Shown here in pieces: positions 1 to 8,026 of a stretch of DNA of 36,808 bases. This DNA comes from Candidatus Aenigmatarchaeota archaeon. Lineage in GTDB: Archaea > Aenigmatarchaeota > Aenigmatarchaeia > GW2011-AR5. The stretch covers positions 1-36,808 of the forward strand of contig JACQNX010000007.1 of NCBI GenBank assembly GCA_016202875.1. Reading direction: 5' to 3'. Under the pieces are notes generated by a model that did no database searches, was not told where the DNA came from, and saw only the letters and a list, made by a program, of their open reading frames with translations. How positions within the stretch are numbered: position 1 is the stretch's first letter; every line of letters begins with the position of its first letter. A program made the position numbers and the translations under genes.

Positions 1-1
1 A

Positions 2-868
2 GGTTTGCAATTTCAGGGCATCATTCCTGCGATAGTAATCACATTTGGCATTGCGCTGGGATTTGGCTTGTATTTCCTGCTGCTTGCGCGCACAAGAACA
101 AAAATCAGGGCAGAGACGCGGCAGGTAGAGGGGGAGTTTGCAGAAGCATTGTTCCAATTAGGCAGCCAGGTATCTGGAGGAAGTCCGATAGAAATATCCA
201 TAGAAAGATCCATGGACAGGGTAGAAAATCTCAAGATAAAAGACCTCTTCGCAAAGGCCCTGAAAAACATGAAGATGCTGGGCCATACGTTCCAGCAGGC
301 ATTCTTTGATCCTGAATATGGAGCAATCAGATACTACCCTTCAAAAATGATCAAGTCTGTTATGAAGACAGTTGTGGAATCCACGAAAAAAGGCGTGAAC
401 ACTGCTGCACAGGCCATGCTTTCTGTTTCCCGCTATCTCAAGGGCCTGCACCAGACGCAGGAAGAAGTCAAGGAGGAGCTTAGCGATACGCTCAACTCGC
501 TGAAATTCCAGGCTTACTTCCTTTCTCCCATGATATCTGCTGTGGTAGTGACAATGGCTATAATAATTATACAGATACTGCAGCAGCTCAAGGTGCAGAC
601 TGCAAATCTTGGCACATTGGGAGACCTCGGGAACTTGTTCCGCGGCATTGCCATCACGCCCTTTGAGTTTATCCTCGTTGTAGGCATCTATCTCATAGAA
701 AGCGCCTTCATCCTAGCTATGTTCATAAACCAGATAGAGTCCGGAGACGATGACACAGGCATGAAGCAGGTTGCTGGGAATGCGCTGGTCGTGGGGTACA
801 TCGTGTTCATTATAATATTTTTCTTTACTTTCGCGCTGTTCGCGCCGCTGGTGAGACAGGTTGTGTAG
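2..868 (+). CDS. Archaeal type II secretion / TadC-FlaJ-like membrane protein (T2SSF), C-terminal part; 5' end probably lies outside the window
   Basis: T2SSF-like segment FAEALFQLGSQVSGGSPIEISIERS followed by a paired transmembrane C-terminus; frame is open to the window edge. Confidence 0.75.
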   Translation, partial: GLQFQGIIPAIVITFGIALGFGLYFLLLARTRTKIRAETRQVEGEFAEALFQLGSQVSGGSPIEISIERSMDRVENLKIKDLFAKALKNMKMLGHTFQQAFFDPEYGAIRYYPSKMIKSVMKTVVESTKKGVNTAAQAMLSVSRYLKGLHQTQEEVKEELSDTLNSLKFQAYFLSPMISAVVVTMAIIIIQILQQLKVQTANLGTLGDLGNLFRGIAITPFEFILVVGIYLIESAFILAMFINQIESGDDDTGMKQVAGNALVVGYIVFIIIFFFTFALFAPLVRQVV

Positions 869-951
869 ATTTCCGGTGAGAATGAAAAATTCAATTTTCT
901 GGATTTTTTTATTTTTGATATTGAGGACAGAAAATGCATTATAATAAACAG

Positions 952-960
952 CATTATATA
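952..960 (+). promoter_or_regulatory. TATA-like element (CATTATATA) about 28 nt upstream of the ATG at 984
   Basis: AT-rich box at a distance compatible with a leaderless archaeal transcript. Confidence 0.4.
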
Positions 961-983
961 GACGAATCACTCAAATATAAATC

Positions 984-1331
984 ATGAAAGGCATTACACA
1001 AGAAACAGGACTTCTCCTTGTTATAGGCATTATTATCGGTGCAGTAGTACTCTTTCTGTTTCTTGTGATTCATATAAAATTCACCTCCGAGGAAAACATA
1101 AAGACAACAACAATAACAGGACTGATACTGCCCTTTGCTCTAAGAAAAGGTTTCATGCCATCAAATATTGTGCTGAAAATAACGATGCTTATAGGAACAG
1201 CGCTTGTGTTATATGCACTGTGGGGAGTAATAGATGCTCATGGACAGAAAAATTTTGTAGCAACGCTCTTCAATATAGGCAGCATCATAGGCGGACCAAC
1301 AGTCGGGCCAGGAGGTATTTCAAATGCTTAA
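984..1331 (+). CDS. Small pilin-like membrane protein with N-terminal KG + hydrophobic helix
   Basis: MKGITQETGLLLVIGIIIGAVVLFLFLVIHIKF N-terminus; 115 aa ORF. Confidence 0.65.
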   Translation: MKGITQETGLLLVIGIIIGAVVLFLFLVIHIKFTSEENIKTTTITGLILPFALRKGFMPSNIVLKITMLIGTALVLYALWGVIDAHGQKNFVATLFNIGSIIGGPTVGPGGISNA

Positions 1332-1503
1332 AACAAGAAAGGGCATTGCACTAACGACTGAAACATTAACAATAGTGGTGTTTGCAGTGATAGGTTTTGT
1401 GTTTTTCCTGCTCATCTATGTTACTGTGACATCTGATGCTCCTGGTCCTATAAACACTCTAATAAATAGAATATTGGACTCAATTCTTGGGTTTTTTGCG
1501 TGA
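1324..1503 (+). CDS. 59-aa pilin-like membrane protein (not in supplied ORF track)
   Basis: ATG at 1324 overlaps the preceding stop (1329-1331); translation MLKTRKGIALTTETLTIVVFAVIGFVFFLLIYVTVTSDAPGPINTLINRILDSILGFFA, stop TGA 1501-1503. Confidence 0.65.
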   Translation: MLKTRKGIALTTETLTIVVFAVIGFVFFLLIYVTVTSDAPGPINTLINRILDSILGFFA

Positions 1504-1507
1504 TTGT

Positions 1508-2455
1508 ATGGATCTGGACAACACAATTATAAGGCTCATCCTTGTTGTAATTATTGTTTTTGTTATGTCGACCGCGTACTTGATCGGCTTAGAAAACGCC
1601 AGACCGCCCGCATTTCCCAAGGTCATTGTATTAACAAACATACCCGATGCAGCATCAATACGCATAGACAGACCGCAGGAAACGGAACAGGGCTGGGAAT
1701 GGCCGCACATACAAATGAGCATAGATGTCAAATATTCTACGGAACTCAAAGAGAATCTTGAAGTTGTTCCTATAATGACATTTAATGGAGAAGAGAAGAA
1801 AGCGACAGTAGTAAATGGACAACAGGAAAGTGCGACGTTTCCAATGACAAAAGAAAATCCAGAATTCTCGGGATCTATAAAGGTGGACAATATTGTTACA
1901 AAAGAGGGGCCCATATTTTGCGGAGCTCCTGTTAGTGACATACGTGATTTCAAACCGGGAACAAAATATTTATTCCAGCCGCCTGACGGCAGGCATCCAA
2001 ACTTCACACTGCAACTAATTGATATAAGCAAGGGAAAGGGAGAAAAACTATCAGAAAAGCTGCAATCAAACTGTGGGGAAACATTTGTTATTGAGTGCTA
2101 TAATAGATTGTATCTATTTGATTTATTTCAGATGGATGATGTCTGTAAAAACGGTCTTGTAGAAAGATGTGAAAAATCCATATCGCTTTGCAACAGCACT
2201 ATAACTATAACAGGCAACCGGATAGATTGCAGCAGACAGGAAGCTGATATAACAATTAATTCTGAACTACATACTTTTGACAAAGTTTTTGAAGTCGGCG
2301 AGGTTGTAGGTGTAACGTTTTTCAAAAAGAGCCCTTGTGTAGATCAGTTGGAATCTGTGAAAGAGATGAGACGCAACTGCGGGAGCGATTTTCTTGGGGG
2401 AACTTATTATTTCAAAGATGGCATCCCAAGCCGAGCAGAGAACAAGTGTAGATAG
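1508..2455 (+). CDS. Membrane-anchored extracellular protein with Cys pairs, unknown function
   Basis: Start likely ATG 1508 (MDLDNTIIRLILVVIIVFVMSTAYLIGLENA); N-terminal TM then soluble Cys-containing domain. Confidence 0.7.
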   Translation: MDLDNTIIRLILVVIIVFVMSTAYLIGLENARPPAFPKVIVLTNIPDAASIRIDRPQETEQGWEWPHIQMSIDVKYSTELKENLEVVPIMTFNGEEKKATVVNGQQESATFPMTKENPEFSGSIKVDNIVTKEGPIFCGAPVSDIRDFKPGTKYLFQPPDGRHPNFTLQLIDISKGKGEKLSEKLQSNCGETFVIECYNRLYLFDLFQMDDVCKNGLVERCEKSISLCNSTITITGNRIDCSRQEADITINSELHTFDKVFEVGEVVGVTFFKKSPCVDQLESVKEMRRNCGSDFLGGTYYFKDGIPSRAENKCR

Positions 2456-2506
2456 AGATGCTGTCTAGAATGATGCATTTATTTAGCAGTTTGCATAGTT
2501 ATTAGC

Positions 2507-3367
2507 ATGGGACTTGAGATTAGCCAAGGTGCTGTTGTTTACATACTCCTCATGCTTGCAATCATATTTATTGGCGTGTACTATGTCACCGGCGGCAATT
2601 TTATACAATTCATAAAAGGCGAAAAACTCTTTTCTGCACCGAAGATTTCTATCGTAGGGTTTGCAGATCCATTTGCATCCTGTACTGGAAACAGCTACGT
2701 AGTGAGGTTTGGAGATCCAACTCAACGTGAAAGTGTATTAAGAATAACTTACAGCGATACGCGGGAGCAGGATGTTGAAATCTATCCAGTTCTGGATGTA
2801 GGCAATAATCCGCTCTTGGATGATTCTGAAAATACCATAAAATGTACATTTGACGAGACTTCTGGATACAGCTGCGACAAAAAAGCACTTGTGTTTACAC
2901 TGACGCCGCAAAAAATACAGACATCCAAAACCCTTAACAACAAGAACACCTTTGTACAACTCTACTTTTTCAAAAAGACTTTTGGCATTCGTCAATATCT
3001 GAGTGGGCGAAGCACGAATGACAGGACTACCAGCAACCTGCTCATGACATACAATGATTACTATGTGTTCAACCAAGAGGTGAGATTCAGTGACAAGAGT
3101 TATTACGATACAACGTGCCTGCAGGCGACTTTTTCAGAATTCTGCAAAACTCTGGATAAGTACGATTGCACAAGTAACAGATACAATGAGTACTGTTACC
3201 TCTTTGTTGTTGATGGAGGCGAGCCTGTGTGCAAGTCATGCCCCAGCGAATCAGACTTTTCAAGCTGTGAGAACTATGATAAATATGCATGCACGTCATG
3301 CAAGATTCTGCGTGAAAGATGTACATTACAGTCGGGCACAGGCGGATCTTTCTGCAGAACTCCTTGA
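2507..3367 (+). CDS. Membrane-anchored Cys-rich extracellular protein, unknown function
   Basis: N-terminal TM (GAVVYILLMLAIIFIGVYYV), C-terminal Cys-rich segment (CKSCPSESDFSSCENYDKYACTSCKILRERC). Confidence 0.7.
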   Translation: MGLEISQGAVVYILLMLAIIFIGVYYVTGGNFIQFIKGEKLFSAPKISIVGFADPFASCTGNSYVVRFGDPTQRESVLRITYSDTREQDVEIYPVLDVGNNPLLDDSENTIKCTFDETSGYSCDKKALVFTLTPQKIQTSKTLNNKNTFVQLYFFKKTFGIRQYLSGRSTNDRTTSNLLMTYNDYYVFNQEVRFSDKSYYDTTCLQATFSEFCKTLDKYDCTSNRYNEYCYLFVVDGGEPVCKSCPSESDFSSCENYDKYACTSCKILRERCTLQSGTGGSFCRTP

Positions 3368-3378
3368 GGGAAGTAACT

Positions 3379-3513
3379 ATGGTAGCGCTCAACGTAACGG
3401 CTATGCTTGTATTGATGGTGGTGATTGCTTTGATTTTTTTTATATATTTAGGAGTGGTTGACAACAGTTTTTATTTGATGCTAAAATCATTTTTTGGGTA
3501 TACTGGTGGGTAA
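3379..3513 (+). CDS. 44-aa single-TM protein
   Basis: ATG 3379, MVALNVTAMLVLMVVIALIFFIYLGVVDNSFYLMLKSFFGYTGG; lies tightly between same-strand neighbours (the track shows a longer alternative from 3319). Confidence 0.5.
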   Translation: MVALNVTAMLVLMVVIALIFFIYLGVVDNSFYLMLKSFFGYTGG

Positions 3514-3514
3514 G

Positions 3515-3634
3515 ATGAGGATAGAATACATCATAGTGAGCTTTGTGATCCTTCTCATTATACTGCTCATTGCGCTGGCCATGCTGGGCGGCGCGAAAGA
3601 GGGCCTCACCTTTATACTCAAATGGTTCCAGTGA
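3515..3634 (+). CDS. 39-aa single-TM protein (not in supplied ORF track)
   Basis: ATG 3515, MRIEYIIVSFVILLIILLIALAMLGGAKEGLTFILKWFQ, stop 3632-3634; fits the gap between neighbours. Confidence 0.5.
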   Translation: MRIEYIIVSFVILLIILLIALAMLGGAKEGLTFILKWFQ

Positions 3635-3638
3635 TTGC

Positions 3639-5366
3639 ATGCAGACAATAGAAGAGCTTACTCTTACAGCATTAAGCCTGGTGTTTCTACTACTCGGCGT
3701 TGTGCTTATTGCAAGCATAGTGTTCACGGCATTTAATCCATATGAACAGGTAGCAATAGCAAACACGAGGAAAATGGCTGCAATCATGAATCAGGCATGC
3801 GTTGCAGGCGAAGGAAGCGCTGCAATAGAATTTGACTTTGATCTGCAGCAGAATGTGCCCATAGGATCAAATTTCCTCACAGTCCTGCCCAAGTGGCTGA
3901 TGAGAAACTATGGAGACCCCAATTTTGTGATGTACTATGAATCTTTTCCTCCAGGAGAGGGGATCGGATGGGAAACATATCACCAATTTGACCACAGGCT
4001 CTATATAATTCTTGACAACAGCTTTGATGGCAAGGGAATAGATAGCGAGGTAGATCCATATGTAATGAGAAGGATAGACGAATTCCAAAGACAAAATCCT
4101 GATAAAATTCTCGAAGGTACCGTAGTTGCTAACATAATGCTTAATGACCTATATAAAGGCATAACAACAGAAAAAAAAGACAAAAGCAAAGAGCAGGCAG
4201 AATCTGTTCTGGGGAAGAAAAAAACCATTGAACCTGGTGGAGGCGGTACGGGAGGCGGAGGAGCTTCTGGCGAGCTGTCACCGGAGAAACTATTTTTTGG
4301 TTTTGGTGTTTGGGACAGCAGAAAAAACATCAAAGAAGGCACAACAGAGCGAGAAGACTTTTTATACCAAGAAGATTTTTTCCATTTCAAGAACTACAGA
4401 GGCCTGACGAGTGTGGAAAAAACTTTGATAAAATATGAGTCGTGCGGCCCTAATTCTCTGTGTCTAAAGACAAGGAGTGGCGTATATAGGTTTCCGCTCA
4501 ATAACTGTGCAGGCAAAATAAAAACAGCGCAGCTTGTATATGATGTGAGAAACAGAAAAACTGTTTATGGAGGTGTTATTGCTGCTGCTGTTGTCATTGG
4601 ACTTGCTGGACCAGAGATTGCTGCAGTAGGGAGCAGCATATCGGGTTTCCTCTCCAAATTAGGAAGTGTTTTCAGAATCATACCAGGTAGTGGGGCGCTC
4701 ATCACAGTAGGCAAAGTATCGTTTGTTGTAGATGTTGCATACAAAGGTGCTGAATGGTTTGCAGTGGCAATGCTTGGGTTGAAGACAGGAAATTTGGCAC
4801 TTGCCAGTCCATGTCACATAGATAGCGCACAGGTCTATATTTCATCCTGCACAATTGCTGATATTCCTAACTCTCTTAACTACAAACCGTGCGCAAGCTA
4901 CATAAAGTATCCTATTTTCAATGTCAACAAGGAGACAAAAAAACTTTCAATTGTAAAGAAAGATGGAAATATTATTTACCATTATGAATGCGCAGACAAA
5001 CTTGAGACAAAACCCGACAGAAAATCTATAAATAATGTAGTCAGCAGCGACCCTAACAGCTACAAGAATATAGTCCCAGAAGAAAATAAAGATGGTGCAT
5101 GCCTGCAGGTGAGAATCTTTGAAAGGCCAGAAGGCTTCTGCTGGACGCCTGATCCATCCACAACCGACTTTAATTTGGACAATGACGACACAAAAGGATT
5201 TGCAGACGTGATTAAGTTTACCCCTGTAAGGAATGCAGTTGAATATGTTCCATCCACACAGGACATCTCTCTAAGGCCTACAAGAAGTGAAGATTTGGAA
5301 GGTTTCATGAGCAAGGTTGGGAAAACATTTGGGTGGGGCTGGCCTTTTGCAAATGTAAGACGGTGA
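3639..5366 (+). CDS. Large membrane-anchored extracellular protein of the pilin-like cluster, Gly-rich linker
   Basis: Likely start ATG 3639 (MQTIEELTLTALSLVFLLLGVVLIASIVF); Gly-rich linker GGGGTGGGGASGE; internal hydrophobic segments. Confidence 0.7.
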   Translation: MQTIEELTLTALSLVFLLLGVVLIASIVFTAFNPYEQVAIANTRKMAAIMNQACVAGEGSAAIEFDFDLQQNVPIGSNFLTVLPKWLMRNYGDPNFVMYYESFPPGEGIGWETYHQFDHRLYIILDNSFDGKGIDSEVDPYVMRRIDEFQRQNPDKILEGTVVANIMLNDLYKGITTEKKDKSKEQAESVLGKKKTIEPGGGGTGGGGASGELSPEKLFFGFGVWDSRKNIKEGTTEREDFLYQEDFFHFKNYRGLTSVEKTLIKYESCGPNSLCLKTRSGVYRFPLNNCAGKIKTAQLVYDVRNRKTVYGGVIAAAVVIGLAGPEIAAVGSSISGFLSKLGSVFRIIPGSGALITVGKVSFVVDVAYKGAEWFAVAMLGLKTGNLALASPCHIDSAQVYISSCTIADIPNSLNYKPCASYIKYPIFNVNKETKKLSIVKKDGNIIYHYECADKLETKPDRKSINNVVSSDPNSYKNIVPEENKDGACLQVRIFERPEGFCWTPDPSTTDFNLDNDDTKGFADVIKFTPVRNAVEYVPSTQDISLRPTRSEDLEGFMSKVGKTFGWGWPFANVRR

Positions 5367-5399
5367 TGAATATTTTTCGCTGGTAGAAAATCAAAAGGT

Positions 5400-5801
5400 A
5401 TTGAGCCGCTTCAGTGGACATTTATCAGCATTTTAATAGCACTGCTTTTCATATCGTTTGCTGTGAGCCCTTTGCAGAAATCTGTTGAAGAGGCTGCAAG
5501 GAACAACGAGAAGCTTATTGTGCAGGAACTTGTTACTGCTATAAATCTTGCGCAATCTTCTTACGGCAAGACAGAATACAAGTCTTTTGTCCCTGCGCGT
5601 GGTAGAGACAAATGCACCATTGAGCTCAAAGATGGCATAGTAAAGGTCATTTTCATAGACAGCACTACGAAGAATACTGTATTTGCACACTATCTCTTAA
5701 CTAAAACACCTGTTGAGATAGCAGATAAGAAGACAGAAGTTGATTGCCGTACAGGTTTCATAAAAATTGAGAAAAGAGGAGGACAGGTGATTGTGGGGTG
5801 A
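5400..5801 (+). CDS. Small membrane-anchored protein; start codon unresolved
   Basis: Frame is open from 5370 and reads IFFAGRKSKGIEPLQWTFISILIALLFISFAVSPLQKSVEEAARNN. No ATG in frame upstream of the TM; the track starts at GTG 5463 inside/after the TM. Confidence 0.5.
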   Translation: MEPLQWTFISILIALLFISFAVSPLQKSVEEAARNNEKLIVQELVTAINLAQSSYGKTEYKSFVPARGRDKCTIELKDGIVKVIFIDSTTKNTVFAHYLLTKTPVEIADKKTEVDCRTGFIKIEKRGGQVIVG

Positions 5802-5807
5802 TGGCCA

Positions 5808-6779
5808 TTGAAACTTGATCCTAATGCCGTATTTCTTGCAATATTGCGATATCTACCTGCAATAGTTACCATAGTTGTAGCTGTTGTTTTCATCTATTCT
5901 TTTAGGGTTGTGATAATAACAGGAGAAATTGAAAGAACAAATATAGAAACTGCAGAAAATATTTTTTCTTCCGAGCTGACATATGACAGGGCTGTGTTTG
6001 ATGCAAAAGAAATAGAGAACATGATACAGAAAGCTAACACAGACTTTTATGGTGAAGCTAAGATAAAACAAGAGGGATTGGTAGAGCCAGAACCAAATAT
6101 AGAGCCCGAATGGATAGCGCGGCACTGCCGGATTGCATACAGAGCAGAAATAGAGGACTTGACCACTAAAAAGAAATGGGCATTCGGCTATGTTCCTGAT
6201 TATAGTGAAGCGTATCTGGAATCCAGGCTTATTTATCCTTCTTCCATTCTTCTGCAATCAGAAAAAGGAAGGGGTTATGAAGATGTACATGCTGCACAGC
6301 TTACCTTGACAACAAGGGAAACGTGGCTCAGCAGAATAGGCTGCATGATCGAAGAAGCGTATGAGTTTAGAGAGCCGCGCATAACAGAGGTGCCGTGCCT
6401 ATATGAATCGCGCACAGGCGCTACTGATGCCAGTGGCGTAGCTAGGCCTGGAAAAGCTTTATGTCTTATGGAGATCAGGAAATCCGATGCCAATGGCAAA
6501 CATGTGTGTATTCACAAGCCATCCTTCATATACTCAGGATTTAATGAGGTTGCCGAATGCAGGTACTTTCCCAAAAATATTAATCTTGTTGATTCTTCTT
6601 GGTTTTACGATAAAGACGGTTCAACCAAAAAACTCACTGTTTACCCTGTTGAAGAAACTGTTGGTCAGCTCAATGAGAAGGAATTAAGGGAAAAATGCGA
6701 GTCTTTGGATATAAAATACAAAGCAACTCCGCCTCCTGAAGTAAAAGACGTGAACTCGGTGATACTATGCATAAGATGA
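5808..6779 (+). CDS. Membrane-anchored extracellular protein, unknown function
   Basis: TTG start; N-terminal TM (YLPAIVTIVVAVVFIYSFRVVIITG); soluble domain with several Cys. Confidence 0.65.
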   Translation: MKLDPNAVFLAILRYLPAIVTIVVAVVFIYSFRVVIITGEIERTNIETAENIFSSELTYDRAVFDAKEIENMIQKANTDFYGEAKIKQEGLVEPEPNIEPEWIARHCRIAYRAEIEDLTTKKKWAFGYVPDYSEAYLESRLIYPSSILLQSEKGRGYEDVHAAQLTLTTRETWLSRIGCMIEEAYEFREPRITEVPCLYESRTGATDASGVARPGKALCLMEIRKSDANGKHVCIHKPSFIYSGFNEVAECRYFPKNINLVDSSWFYDKDGSTKKLTVYPVEETVGQLNEKELREKCESLDIKYKATPPPEVKDVNSVILCIR

Positions 6780-8026
6780 AAGGAATGTCAATAAGCGATA
6801 TTATAACCACAGCTCTGCTGCTTGCTATAATAAGCATAATTATCTCTGTTATGCTCTTGGTAAATGTTGTAAATCAATTTTCCTCAGAGCCTGCGGGGTA
6901 TGTAATAGCCTTTGTAAAATACCTTAATGATCCATTTCAGATACTGGAGGCGCTATCACATAAAAATGCAGCAGATAGACAGGTTTTTGAAAAGTCGCTG
7001 GAATCTATTGTAACAGATTCACTGGAAATGGCAAAATCTACTGACCTCCAAACGAGAATAAATGAGTTTATTAAAAATTACAAACTCTCTGTGCTCATTG
7101 TGGAATTAAAAGGGAAAAAAACACTTTTCAAAATATCAAACATAGAGGGTGAAGATATAGAGGCTGTGCGCTGTGGTGATGGTGGCTTTTGTACAGACAA
7201 AGTACAGACAGCAGCAGGAGATTGCCAAGTGGGGAAGGTAAAAATTGATGATGGTGGCGCATGCAAGCCGAACCAGATATGCTGTCAGCTGAATCCGGAA
7301 AAATATGCACAGCAGAAAGAAAGCGAGATATTTAATTCTGGGAACAAACTTAAGGCAGAAAAATTTGATATAGTTTCCTGCGGTCGCAACAATGTAGGCA
7401 TCTGTAATCCGCCTGAATCTAGATTTGATGAGGAAACAGGAAGAATAGACAATTTCCCTTACTGCGGCAATGGTTTTGTGCAAATTGAGGATATAGGAGA
7501 GGCGTGCAAAAAGGCAAACAGTCAAACTCCTATTTGCTGTGCCTTGGCTGAAAGCATTGTATTAGAGAAAGCACGGATCACATCAAGGGCCGAAGTGCCC
7601 TTTCTCTACAAGGGCAAGATTTTGTTCGAGCAAAAAGAATATCAATGCCAGGACAGCAGGACAGAAATCTGCAATGGGGAGTACGCGAGAGGGCTTTGTC
7701 CTGGTCCTGATTATGTAAAGTGTTGCATAACTGATGCAATAAGATGCAAGCGTCCTGATACGAACTATTTCTGTCGCGACAGTGATCATTGCCCTGTAAA
7801 TGGCGGAGACATTATTATAAAGGACAACCAATGTCCTGATCCGGATAAACCTGGACAACAAAGCAATTATGAATGTTGCACAATAGACAAGCCTTACAAT
7901 GAAAATGAAGAGGGCAATAATGCCGGAAAGGTTGCATTCTCTGGCAAGTACGGATCTTGCTATTTAACGGGAATAACGTATACAGATGAGCCTCTTGTCG
8001 GAAAACTGGAGGTTTCAAGCGGATGA
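6767..8026 (+). CDS. Pilin-like N-terminus fused to four Cys-rich modules
   Basis: MHKMKGMSISDIITTALLLAIISIIISVMLL N-terminus; modules ending ICCQL, ICCAL, KCCIT, ECCTI. Confidence 0.7.
   Translation: MHKMKGMSISDIITTALLLAIISIIISVMLLVNVVNQFSSEPAGYVIAFVKYLNDPFQILEALSHKNAADRQVFEKSLESIVTDSLEMAKSTDLQTRINEFIKNYKLSVLIVELKGKKTLFKISNIEGEDIEAVRCGDGGFCTDKVQTAAGDCQVGKVKIDDGGACKPNQICCQLNPEKYAQQKESEIFNSGNKLKAEKFDIVSCGRNNVGICNPPESRFDEETGRIDNFPYCGNGFVQIEDIGEACKKANSQTPICCALAESIVLEKARITSRAEVPFLYKGKILFEQKEYQCQDSRTEICNGEYARGLCPGPDYVKCCITDAIRCKRPDTNYFCRDSDHCPVNGGDIIIKDNQCPDPDKPGQQSNYECCTIDKPYNENEEGNNAGKVAFSGKYGSCYLTGITYTDEPLVGKLEVSSG

Noticed and set aside
4240-4280. Gly-rich GGAGGCGG run in the 3639-5366 gene as a regulatory repeat
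   Set aside because: It stays in frame and reads as a Gly/Thr/Ser linker, so a coding explanation is sufficient.
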